In this document: positions 10,509 to 18,130 of the stretch, piece by piece
Layout of the letters: the number at the start of each line of letters is the position of its first letter
Numbering within the stretch: the stretch's first letter is position 1
Origin: JALUZX01 sp964561605
GTDB lineage: Bacteria > Planctomycetota > UBA1135 > JALUZX01
Length of the DNA stretch: 64,000 nt
NCBI GenBank assembly: GCA_964561605.1
Contig: CAZLQD010000001.1
Location: 51,606-115,605 of the forward strand
Direction: 5' to 3'
Notes under the pieces: model-generated
What the model was told of the DNA's origin: nothing
The model's database searches: none
What the model saw: only the letters and a program-made list of their open reading frames with translations
Position numbers and translations under genes: made by a program

Positions 10509-10952
10509 GGGGAACCCCTCCCAATCGAGGTAGGAAGCAGGAACATTCTAGGAAAGAGGGATCCCGAAAGGGAGGAGCGGGAAGAAAGAAAAAAAGAAAA
10601 AGGTCAAGGGACTCGTGGGAAAAGGGGGAATCTAGGAGTGAGATCTTTTTACGCCCGTGGGAGGCAACCCTTGACCTTTTTCATTTGACCCGACAAGAAC
10701 GTCCGGGGAGTTTCAGAAGGAGATTCCCTGATTCCGCCCCGGGACAGAAGCGCATATGCAAAGGCTGTGCCATTCCATCACGCCGGAGCGGAGAAAACAG
10801 GACGATCCGGGAAAACACTCTTAACCTGCTGGAATCATGAGAGTTATGGCCATCGACACGGGGCGGTTTCCCCCGGGGAGCCTGCCGGCACTCCCGAGGG
10901 AGGAGGCCCTCCCCCTTTTCCGGCCCGTCCCGAATCCGGGAGAGTCCCCAAA
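10509..10952 (+). other. Divergent intergenic region (444 bp)
   Basis: Lies between the response regulator (leftward) and the S41 protease (rightward). It holds a purine-rich tract (about 10565-10600) and the 15-bp inverted repeat described separately. A minus-strand TAGAAT (10550-10545) could be a -10 box for the regulator gene. Open frames reach in from 10767 but lack protein-like composition before 10953. Confidence 0.5.
10596..10682. repeat. 15-bp perfect inverted repeat around TTGACC elements
   Basis: GAAAAAGGTCAAGGG (10596-10610) is the exact reverse complement of CCCTTGACCTTTTTC (10668-10682), 57 bases apart. A third TTGACC lies at 10685-10690, eight bases after the second. The arrangement fits repeated binding sites for a dimeric regulator, or a large-loop hairpin. 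Confidence 0.6.
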
Positions 10953-12299
10953 ATGAGACAAAAGAGATCTCCTGTGGTCCTTCCCCTTTGGGCGGCGGTC
11001 TTCCCCTTCCTGACCACGGGCGTGCTGTTCCTGGGGTTCCTGGCCGGCTTCCGGGCCAGGCATCTTCCCAAGGACCTGGCGGTCTACAAGGAAGTCCGGG
11101 ACCTGGTCGTGGAGGACTATGTGGAACCCAGGACCCCGGAAGACCTCCTCTATGCCGGTCTCTCGGGAATGATGAAGTCCCTGGACCGGCACTGCACCTT
11201 CTACCCGCCCAAGGAGGCGAAGAAGATCGAGGAGGAGACCCAGGGAAGATACGAGGGGATCGGCGTCCTCCTGGCCCCATCGGCCCCTCCCGTGACCATC
11301 CTCTTCCCCCTGGAAGGATCGCCGGCGGAACGGGCGGGCCTACTTCCGGGAGACAGGATCCTCGAGGCCGACGGGGTCTCCCTGGAAAAACTCTCTTCCC
11401 AGCAGAGGGTGGCCCGGATCAAGGGACCGGCAGGCACCAAGGTGCACTTGAAGGTCCTCCGCAAAGGAGAGCCGCCCTTCGAAGTGGACGTCCTGCGGGC
11501 CCCCGTCATGACCTCCTCCGTCCGGAGGGCCTCCATCCTGGACGCCGAGCGGGGAATCGCCTACCTCCACCTCCTGGAGTTCCAGGCCCACACCGTGGCC
11601 GACGTGGACCGGGCCTGGAACCGCCTCAAGTTCCGGGGGGCCCGGTCCCTGATCCTGGACCTGCGCTTCAACGGAGGGGGAAGCCTCTCCCAGGCGGCCC
11701 TCCTGATCAACCGCTTCCTCCCGGAAGACGGGAAAGAGCTGGTCCAGGTCCACGGCAGGGTCCCCCAGACCTCCCACCCCTACCTCTCCCACAAAGAAGA
11801 AGCCTTCATGGCCGGCGTTCCCCTGGTGGTCCTGGTGGACCGCTCCAGCGCCTCCGCCTCGGAGGTCTTCGCCGCCTCCATCCAGGACCTGGCCCTGGGA
11901 GTGGTAGTGGGCACCAGGACCTTCGGGAAGGGAACGGTCCAGACCTTGACCACCCTTTCCGACCCCAGGATGAAGGTGAAGTTCACCATCGCCCGCTACG
12001 CCACCCCCTCGGGGCTCCTGGTGGAGCCATCCCAGGCGGAGAGGAAGGCCGGCGCCCAAGGGGGGGTGGTCCCGGACCTCCCTGTGGCCATGGACGACCG
12101 GGACAGACTCAACCTCTACTACTGGCTCAACACCTGGGAGCCGCCGGCCAAGTACAAGGAGCAGGTCCGCAAGCTCCTGGAGGAACTCCACGTGCCTCCC
12201 CCCACCAAGCCGGTGGATCCCCAGTGCCGGGCCGCCCTGGAACTCCTCAGGAAAGGCCGGCCCTTCTTCTCACCCTTCCGGGAAGAAAGGAAAGGTTGA
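10953..12299 (+). CDS. S41-family C-terminal processing protease
   Basis: A Tsp/CtpA-type serine protease that clips C-termini of envelope proteins. ATG 10953 is chosen because a signal-anchor segment (residues about 9-32) follows at once, although the frame is open from 10767. A PDZ domain covers about residues 98-185. The catalytic dyad is S301 in SSASASE and K326 in TFGKGTVQ, spaced by 25 residues as in E. coli Prc. Length is 448. The stop lies four bases before the tsaD start, so the two genes are probably co-transcribed. Confidence 0.92.
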   Translation: MRQKRSPVVLPLWAAVFPFLTTGVLFLGFLAGFRARHLPKDLAVYKEVRDLVVEDYVEPRTPEDLLYAGLSGMMKSLDRHCTFYPPKEAKKIEEETQGRYEGIGVLLAPSAPPVTILFPLEGSPAERAGLLPGDRILEADGVSLEKLSSQQRVARIKGPAGTKVHLKVLRKGEPPFEVDVLRAPVMTSSVRRASILDAERGIAYLHLLEFQAHTVADVDRAWNRLKFRGARSLILDLRFNGGGSLSQAALLINRFLPEDGKELVQVHGRVPQTSHPYLSHKEEAFMAGVPLVVLVDRSSASASEVFAASIQDLALGVVVGTRTFGKGTVQTLTTLSDPRMKVKFTIARYATPSGLLVEPSQAERKAGAQGGVVPDLPVAMDDRDRLNLYYWLNTWEPPAKYKEQVRKLLEELHVPPPTKPVDPQCRAALELLRKGRPFFSPFREERKG

Positions 12300-12303
12300 A
12301 GCC

Positions 12304-13317
12304 GTGCTCGTCCTGGGAATCGACACCTCCTGCGACGAAACCTCCGCCGGAATCGTCCGGGACGGAAAGGAGGTCCTGGCCAACCGGATCTCCAGCCAGG
12401 TGTCCCTCCACAGGCCCTTCGGAGGAGTGGTCCCCGAGATCGCGAGCCGGTCCCACCTGAAGCGCCTCCTGCCCGTCCTCGAGGAGGCCTTCCGGGAAGC
12501 CGGAATCGGCCCCGCCGACCTGGACGCCGTGGCCGCCACCTGCAGGCCCGGCCTCATCGGGGCCCTCCTGGTGGGACTCACCGGAGCGAAGGCCCTGGCG
12601 TGGCGTTTCGGCCTGCCCTTCCTGGGCATCGACCACATCCAGGCCCATCTCCACGCCGCCGTGATGAGTGATCCCGAGCTGGCCTTCCCCTGCGTCTCTC
12701 TCATCGCCTCGGGGGGCCACACCTCTCTTTTCTACATGCCCGGCCCCGGCATGGGGCTCCGGATGGGACGCACCCTGGACGACGCCGCCGGAGAGGCCCT
12801 GGACAAGGCCGCCGCCCTCCTTGGCCTGGGGTATCCCGGGGGCCCGGCCGTCGAGGAAGCCGCCGCCCGGGCCGACAGGCCCGCCGATCCCCCCTTTCCA
12901 CGCCCCCTCAAGGGCAGGAAGAGCCTGGATTTCTCTTTCAGCGGCCTGAAGACGGCCCTCCGGATCCGCGTCCGGGAGGGGGGAGCCCTCCCGCCCGAAG
13001 AAGTCCACCGCCTGGCCCGGGCCTTCCAGGAAGCCGTGGTGGACCACCTGGTGAGCCGTTGCCTGGCGGCCGTAAAGGCCGTAGGAGCACGGTCCCTCGC
13101 AATCGGGGGGGGAGTGGCCAGAAACCGCCTCCTCAGGAAAGAACTCTCCCGCCGGGCCCCGGGCCTCCATCTCTCCTTCCCCCCTCCCGACCTCTGCTCC
13201 GACAACGGCGCCATGGTGGCGGGCCTGGCCTCCCTCAGGCTCGCCAGGGGCGAAAAGGACCCCCTCGACCTTCCCGCCGCCCCAAGGACCACCTTCGAAG
13301 CCTGGACTCCTTCCTAG
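12304..13317 (+). CDS. tsaD: tRNA N6-adenosine threonylcarbamoyltransferase
   Basis: Transfers the threonylcarbamoyl group to A37 of ANN-decoding tRNAs, with TsaB/TsaE elsewhere. The N-terminus VLGIDTSCDETSAGIV and the metal-binding HIQAH (H111, H115) are diagnostic. Phosphate-binding ASKH-fold motifs such as SGGHTSL and AIGGGVARNRLLR are also present. The start is GTG 12304, four bases after the protease stop. Length 337 is normal. Confidence 0.97.
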   Translation: MLVLGIDTSCDETSAGIVRDGKEVLANRISSQVSLHRPFGGVVPEIASRSHLKRLLPVLEEAFREAGIGPADLDAVAATCRPGLIGALLVGLTGAKALAWRFGLPFLGIDHIQAHLHAAVMSDPELAFPCVSLIASGGHTSLFYMPGPGMGLRMGRTLDDAAGEALDKAAALLGLGYPGGPAVEEAAARADRPADPPFPRPLKGRKSLDFSFSGLKTALRIRVREGGALPPEEVHRLARAFQEAVVDHLVSRCLAAVKAVGARSLAIGGGVARNRLLRKELSRRAPGLHLSFPPPDLCSDNGAMVAGLASLRLARGEKDPLDLPAAPRTTFEAWTPS

Positions 13318-13323
13318 GAACCC

Positions 13324-13368
13324 GGGAATTTTTCCCGGCCGGCCCCTGGGGAGCCGGGAAAAATTCCC
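13324..13368. terminator. Inverted repeat, possible terminator after tsaD
   Basis: Arms GGGAATTTTTCCCGGC (13324-13339) and GCCGGGAAAAATTCCC (13353-13368) pair perfectly over 16 bp with a 13-base loop. The T5/A5 runs are inside the stem and no T tract follows, so termination is likely but not certain. Confidence 0.55.
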
Positions 13369-13570
13369 TCCCCCCCGGAAGGGTGGGGGAGGGCCGCAGC
13401 CCCGGATCCTGGAATTCCGCCATACCGTCTCCGGCTAGAACACACATCCCGGATTCACCCCTTTTTTTCTTCCCCCCGCCGCCCGAACCCTTAGCATGGG
13501 CGTACTCCCATTCCGGAGGGCCGGTTTCTCCGGCCCCACAGAGAAGCACCCCCAACGCCCGGAGGTTTCC

Positions 13571-14032
13571 ATGGCTCGCCCCGACCGCCGGAGGCCCCGT
13601 TCCAGGGAAGTCATCACGAGAAGGGAGGCCCTGAAGGCCGGCATCGCCCTCTTCGGGGGCGGGCTTGCTGCAAGGAGCATTCTCCCCGGAGGCCGGCCCG
13701 GAGGGGCGGAGCCTCTCGAACCGGCCGACCTCCTCCGGCTGCCCGACAGGGACCTGCTTTGCGTCGCCGACGAGGTTCTGGACCGGCCGGCCGCCGGGAA
13801 GGAGCCCGGGAGGACCAGGCGGGTCCTCCTCCGAATCCTCGCCGCCGCGATCGAGATTCCATCCCTCGAAAACGACGTCCTGGCCGCACGGACCCTGGAG
13901 AGGCTCCGTGCGACGGGCCCCCTTCCCCGGTCCGTCGTCACCCTGGTACGCGGTGGGAAGGACATCCCCGTGGCCACGGCCGCCCTGGAACGGATCCTCC
14001 GGGAAGGAGGAACCGGAGAGGAGGAGAGGTGA
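13571..14032 (+). CDS. Small protein with Tat-type signal, function unknown
   Basis: ATG 13571 is preferred over an upstream ATG at 13496 because GGAGGT lies just before it. The N-terminus has a twin-arginine motif (ITRREALKAG) followed by a hydrophobic stretch to about residue 42, as in Tat signals. The mature part (about 110 residues) is helical, for example LLRLPDRDLLCVADEVL and RRVLLRILAAAIEI. I do not recognise the family. The stop overlaps the start of the next small gene (GTGA), so the two are probably translated together. Confidence 0.6.
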   Translation: MARPDRRRPRSREVITRREALKAGIALFGGGLAARSILPGGRPGGAEPLEPADLLRLPDRDLLCVADEVLDRPAAGKEPGRTRRVLLRILAAAIEIPSLENDVLAARTLERLRATGPLPRSVVTLVRGGKDIPVATAALERILREGGTGEEER

Positions 14033-14301
14033 GATTCCCAGACGCTCGCAGCAGGAAGATCGGCCCCTTCCTCGTCACGGGTCCCATGGTCAAGGGCGGG
14101 GAGGTGATGGTCTACTTCCACCGGGGAAAGGTGAACGACCGTTTTTCCTTCCAGGTCTTCGACAAGGACGGGAGACCCCTCACCTCGCCCGCCATCCACA
14201 AGCCTCCGCCCGACACCATCTACATCGACCTTCCCAAGGACGCCGCCTACATCAAGTTCAGAACCCCGAGCAAGACCTATTATGCAGATGTACGTGTATA
14301 G
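14029..14301 (+). CDS. Small beta-rich protein coupled to the Tat protein, function unknown
   Basis: The assigned start is GTG 14029, overlapping the preceding TGA; GGAGAGGAGGAGAG upstream is a strong ribosome site. The 90-residue product contains IGPFLVTGPMVKGGEVMVYF, NDRFSFQVFDKDGRP and AAYIKFRTPSKTYYADVRV, which read as alternating beta strands. It has no signal peptide of its own. It could be the C-terminal part of the upstream Tat protein after a frameshift, or a separate coupled gene. No family is recognised. Confidence 0.55.
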   Translation: MRFPDARSRKIGPFLVTGPMVKGGEVMVYFHRGKVNDRFSFQVFDKDGRPLTSPAIHKPPPDTIYIDLPKDAAYIKFRTPSKTYYADVRV

Positions 14302-14360
14302 CCGTCCTGCAGAATGTCCCCGCCGCCTCCGGCCGAACGGGGGACAAGGAGCGTAGAACC

Positions 14361-15521
14361 ATGAAAAAGCCCGCAATCCTCCTCTTCGCCTGGATCCTGG
14401 CCCCTCTCTCCGCCCCGAGCCAGACACCCGTCCCCCTGGACTTCCCCAGGAACACCGCCGGTGCGGAAGAGTCGAGCGCCACCTTCTTCTGGTCCCCTGC
14501 CGGCAGGTTCCAGGTCGTCCTCCCCGCGGCCGGCCTCTCCCCTCTCAGGGGAACCAGGCTCCGCCTCCTGGAATTCCCCAACTGGACCTTCCCCTCCTAC
14601 AGGACCAAGGCGGGGGACGCCTTCGTCCGGGTGAAGGCCGCCCGGGCGGCCTTCCCTCCGTCCCGGGCCTCCCGGGTCTTCTCGGCGAACCTGGGAAACC
14701 GGGCCGTCCTCCTCGCATCGGGGCCGGTCCACTTCAAGGATTCCACGCCTTACAAAGGAAGCGGGCCCACGCCCTGGGGGGATGCCAGGAACTTCCGCAT
14801 CTCCCTGGCCGGAAACTTCGTCTATACGGGAGGAGACCTGGTCCTGGACATCCTGGTGCGGGCCGTTGCGGGAAAACCCCTCCCCTTCTGGCTGGGAAGG
14901 GCCCTCTCCCGGAAGATCCCCGCCCGGGAAACCCTCTTCGGGTCCCCCACGGGCGGAACGGTCGGGGAGTTCCGTCCTTCCGTTTACGGGGCTCTCGCTC
15001 CGGGGGAGCGCACCCTGGTGACCCTGGAAGGGATTCCCGCGGGCGCACCGGCCTTTCTCTTCCTCGGGACCAGCAACTCCCGTTTCCTCGGTCTTCCCCT
15101 CCCCATGCCGGCGGCCTTCTCGGGAGGCAAGACGGTCTACCTCAGGACGAGTCCCGACCTGGCCTTCCCCACCATTGCGACGAAATACCCCTTACCGCCA
15201 TCTCTTGCCGGGGGAGGATCGGCCTTCTTCCGCCTCAGGGGTGAGGCGGCGGTCACCCTGGACTTCCCCTGGGATCCCTCCTTCCTGGGCGGGGCCCTCT
15301 TCGCCCAATGGTTCTCCCTGGGGGTCATGGGCCCGGGAGAAAAGGTGGAGAACCGCCTGGCCTCCACCCAGGGAGTGCGGATTCCCCTCCTGCCCGCCTC
15401 GGCCGACCTGGGAGCGGCCTTCCTCTCGGCCGAATCCCAGGACCCCAAGGCGGACCTGAAAGAGGCCCGGAGCCGGACCCTGCGCTTTCTTCCGGCCTTC
15501 CGGCTGGTCGGGGTGAGGTAG
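14361..15521 (+). CDS. Secreted protein with shared C-terminal module
   Basis: ATG 14361 follows AAGGAG. Residues 1-20 (MKKPAILLFAWILAPLSAPS) are a typical signal peptide. The 386-residue protein is beta-rich and lacks known catalytic motifs. The N-terminal half has AGRFQVVLPAAGL and GPTPWGDARNFRISLAGNF. The C-terminal third contains APAFLFLGTSNSRFLGLPLP and GGALFAQWFSLG, the same pattern as other secreted proteins in this window. It is therefore probably an exported or surface protein of unknown role. Confidence 0.75.
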   Translation: MKKPAILLFAWILAPLSAPSQTPVPLDFPRNTAGAEESSATFFWSPAGRFQVVLPAAGLSPLRGTRLRLLEFPNWTFPSYRTKAGDAFVRVKAARAAFPPSRASRVFSANLGNRAVLLASGPVHFKDSTPYKGSGPTPWGDARNFRISLAGNFVYTGGDLVLDILVRAVAGKPLPFWLGRALSRKIPARETLFGSPTGGTVGEFRPSVYGALAPGERTLVTLEGIPAGAPAFLFLGTSNSRFLGLPLPMPAAFSGGKTVYLRTSPDLAFPTIATKYPLPPSLAGGGSAFFRLRGEAAVTLDFPWDPSFLGGALFAQWFSLGVMGPGEKVENRLASTQGVRIPLLPASADLGAAFLSAESQDPKADLKEARSRTLRFLPAFRLVGVR

Positions 15522-15531
15522 AGGAGGCCCC

Positions 15532-16023
15532 GTGCGGTCCCTACCAGGGGGAAGAGCGAATCCTCCCGGCGGAGGAAGGCCCCTCCCCTGGCCCGGAGAC
15601 CTCTTCCGGGCGGCCCAACCTCCCCCTCCGGCCCGGCCACACTCCGGGAAGCACCCCCCCGGGGAGGAGGCGCCACGAAGGGGGCCCTCCTCCCTGACCC
15701 TGCCGGCTTTCCTCTCGGGCCTCCTGCTCGTCCTCTTCCTCCACCTCTCCTGGAGCGGCCTTCCCCTGGAAGGGGGCACACCCAGCCGGCAGGGGGCCCC
15801 GGAAAGGGCCTCCTTCCGGAAAGGGACCTTTCCCACGGCGAATCCCGGGGATCTGGAGAGAAGGCTCTGGCAGGCCCGGGGAAGGCCCACCCTGTGGGAA
15901 AAGGACCCCGCCCTCCTGGAGATGGTGGAGGAGGCCCTCCGGAGGGCCCGGGCCCTGGGCAGAAAGACCGAGGCCGCCAGGATGGAACTCCTCCTGGAGA
16001 TCTACGGGCCTGCAAACAGGTAG
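15532..16023 (+). CDS. Hypothetical membrane-anchored protein
   Basis: The assigned start is GTG 15532, ten bases after the previous stop and preceded by GAGGAG. Residues 1-54 are Pro/Arg/Gly-rich. Residues about 55-75 (LTLPAFLSGLLLVLFLHLSW) form one transmembrane segment. The C-terminal about 60 residues are amphipathic helix (LEMVEEALRRARALGRKTEAARMELLLEI). No family is recognised, and the low-complexity N-terminus leaves open a later start. Confidence 0.5.
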   Translation: MRSLPGGRANPPGGGRPLPWPGDLFRAAQPPPPARPHSGKHPPGEEAPRRGPSSLTLPAFLSGLLLVLFLHLSWSGLPLEGGTPSRQGAPERASFRKGTFPTANPGDLERRLWQARGRPTLWEKDPALLEMVEEALRRARALGRKTEAARMELLLEIYGPANR

Positions 16024-16057
16024 CCTTCGCCCCTTCCCGGGGCTACCATCCCGCGCC

Positions 16058-16816
16058 ATGGACCTGCCCGGACTGGAAGACATGCTCCGCCGCGTGCGGG
16101 AAGGCACCCTATCCCCCGAGGAAGCGGCCCGGCGGCTGAAGGACCTGGCCGTGGAGGACCTGGGGTATGCCCGCCTGGACCACTCGCGGGGCCTCCGGTG
16201 CGGATTCCCCGAGGTGGTCTTCTGCCAGGGAAAGCGGCCCCGGGAGGCCGCAGCCATTGGAGAGCGGATCTTCCGGAAATCCGGCAAGGTCCTCCTCACC
16301 AGGGCCACGGAGGAGGTCTACCGCCTCTTCCGGGAGAAGGTCCCCCAGGGGGTGTGGCACGACCGGGCCCGGTGCGTCACCGCCGCCGCCCCCGAGGCCT
16401 CCGCCCCCCCGACGGGCCTGGTGGCCGTCCTGGCGGCGGGCACGGCGGACCTCCCCGTGGCCGAAGAGGCGAAGGTCACGGCCGAGATGATGGGAGCCCG
16501 GGTGGAGACCTTCTACGACGTGGGCGTAGCGGGCATCCACCGGCTCCTGGGAAAGCTGGAGGCCCTCCGGCGGGCCAAGGCCCTGGTGGTGGCGGCCGGC
16601 ATGGAGGGGGCCCTTCCCTCGGTGGTGGCGGGCCTGGTGGACCGGCCCGTCGTGGCCGTCCCCACATCCGTAGGTTACGGGGCCTCCTTCGGGGGAGTGA
16701 GCGCCCTGCTTTCCATGCTCAATTCCTGCGCCGCCGGGGTGGCGGTGGTGAACATCGACAATGGTTTCGGCGCCGGTTTCCTGGCGGCTCTCATCAACAG
16801 GGGCACCGAATCGTGA
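16058..16816 (+). CDS. larB: LarB-type pyridinium-dicarboxylate synthase (nickel pincer cofactor)
   Basis: LarB carboxylates and hydrolyses nicotinic acid adenine dinucleotide in the first step of the nickel-pincer cofactor pathway. The C-terminal half has the PurE-like fold. Diagnostic stretches are GFPEVVFCQGKRP, VAVLAAGTADLPVAEEA, VGVAGIHRLL and GYGASFGGVSALLSMLNSC. Length 252 is typical. LarC and LarE are not in the window. The stop overlaps the carA start as GTGA. Confidence 0.9.
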   Translation: MDLPGLEDMLRRVREGTLSPEEAARRLKDLAVEDLGYARLDHSRGLRCGFPEVVFCQGKRPREAAAIGERIFRKSGKVLLTRATEEVYRLFREKVPQGVWHDRARCVTAAAPEASAPPTGLVAVLAAGTADLPVAEEAKVTAEMMGARVETFYDVGVAGIHRLLGKLEALRRAKALVVAAGMEGALPSVVAGLVDRPVVAVPTSVGYGASFGGVSALLSMLNSCAAGVAVVNIDNGFGAGFLAALINRGTES

Positions 16817-17955
16817 GAAGAACGGACGAGAGACCTCCCGCCCTCGTGGTCCTGGAAGACGGCACGGTCCTCCACGGGCGTTCCTTCGGGGCCCCCGGCG
16901 AGAGCATCGGGGAGGTGGTCTTCAATACCTCCCATACCGGTTACCAGGAGATCCTCACCGATCCTTCCTATCGCGGCCAGGTCGTGCTGATGACCGCCGT
17001 GGAGATCGGGAACTACGGCGTGAACGACGAAGACGAGGAATCCACGAGACCCTGGCTGGCCGGCTTCCTGGCCAGGAGCGCCTCCAGGAGGGCCAGCAAT
17101 TTCCGCTCCATGGCATCTCTTCCCGACTACCTCCGGGAGAAGGGGGTCGTCGCCGTGGAGGAGGTGGACACCCGGGCCCTCACGGTGAAGATCCGCGACC
17201 AGGGCGCCATGAAGGCCCTCCTTACGACCCGGTTGGAGACCCCCCTGGAGGAACTTCTGGAGAAAGTGCGCCGGGCTCCCCCCCTGGAGGGGAGGGACCT
17301 GGTCCGCGAGGTCGTGGGAGAGGGAATCGAGCGCTGGACCCGGGGTTTCGTCTCCCCCTTCTCGCCCGATCTTCCTCCTCCGCCGGAGGGCCCGCCCATC
17401 CGGCTCGCCCTCCTGGACTGCGGAGTGAAGCGGTCCATCCTCCGCTCCCTGGTCCAGGCGGGTTTCGACGTCTACCGGATCCCCTACGGCACCCCCGAAG
17501 AGGCCGTAGAGGACCTCCGCCCCCAGGCCCTCTTCCTCTCCAACGGCCCGGGCGACCCGGAGCCCCTCCAGGGAGCGGCCTCTCTGGCCCGTTCCTTCGC
17601 CGGCCGGATTCCCATCCTCGGAATCTGCCTGGGACACCAGGTCCTCGCCCTGGCCCTGGGGGGAAAGACTTACAAGATGAAGTTCGGCCACCATGGGGGG
17701 AACCAGCCCGTCCAGGACCTCGAGACGGGCCGGGTCTGGATCACCGCCCAGAACCACTCCTTCGCCGTGGACCTCTCGGGTGCCCCGGACCTGGAAACGA
17801 CCCAGGTGAACCTGAACGACGGGACCGTCGAGGGAATGCGCCACAAGAGCCTTCCCATCTGGAGCGTCCAGTTCCATCCGGAGGCAGGCCCCGGCCCCCA
17901 CGACGCCCTCCACCTCTTTTCCTGGTTCCGGGAAAAGGCAAAAGAAGCGTCCTGA
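16813..17955 (+). CDS. carA: Carbamoyl-phosphate synthase small subunit
   Basis: The glutaminase subunit that supplies ammonia to CarB for arginine and pyrimidine synthesis. The N-terminal domain has LEDGTVLHGRSFGAPG and VFNTSHTGYQEILTDPSYRGQ. The class-I amidotransferase domain has the nucleophile motif ILGICLGHQ and the His/Glu pair in QFHPEAGPGPHD. GTG 16813 inside the end of larB gives 380 residues, the usual size. carB is not in the window. A longer open frame upstream is a shadow of larB. Confidence 0.96.
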   Translation: MRRTDERPPALVVLEDGTVLHGRSFGAPGESIGEVVFNTSHTGYQEILTDPSYRGQVVLMTAVEIGNYGVNDEDEESTRPWLAGFLARSASRRASNFRSMASLPDYLREKGVVAVEEVDTRALTVKIRDQGAMKALLTTRLETPLEELLEKVRRAPPLEGRDLVREVVGEGIERWTRGFVSPFSPDLPPPPEGPPIRLALLDCGVKRSILRSLVQAGFDVYRIPYGTPEEAVEDLRPQALFLSNGPGDPEPLQGAASLARSFAGRIPILGICLGHQVLALALGGKTYKMKFGHHGGNQPVQDLETGRVWITAQNHSFAVDLSGAPDLETTQVNLNDGTVEGMRHKSLPIWSVQFHPEAGPGPHDALHLFSWFREKAKEAS

Positions 17956-18052
17956 CCCCGGACTGCCTCCATTCGAAGCATCCGCGCCGCCGGGAGGAGC
18001 TTTCCCCCTTCCCGGACCGGCGGTTTTTCGAGACCCTTTCCCCGGCGGGGCC

Positions 18053-18069
18053 TACTTGAGAAGATAGAG
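18053..18069 (+). promoter_or_regulatory. Shared upstream motif TACTTGAGAAGA
   Basis: TACTTGAGAAGA lies 78 bases before the subtilase ATG. The same 12 bases occur at 51580-51591, 56 bases before the secreted amidase ATG. It may be a promoter or activator site common to exported proteins; nothing known matches it. Confidence 0.3.
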
Positions 18070-18130
18070 AGATCTCATTTCGGTCTCTCCTTTCACTTTT
18101 CTTTTTCACACCAACCCAGAAGAGGTAACC

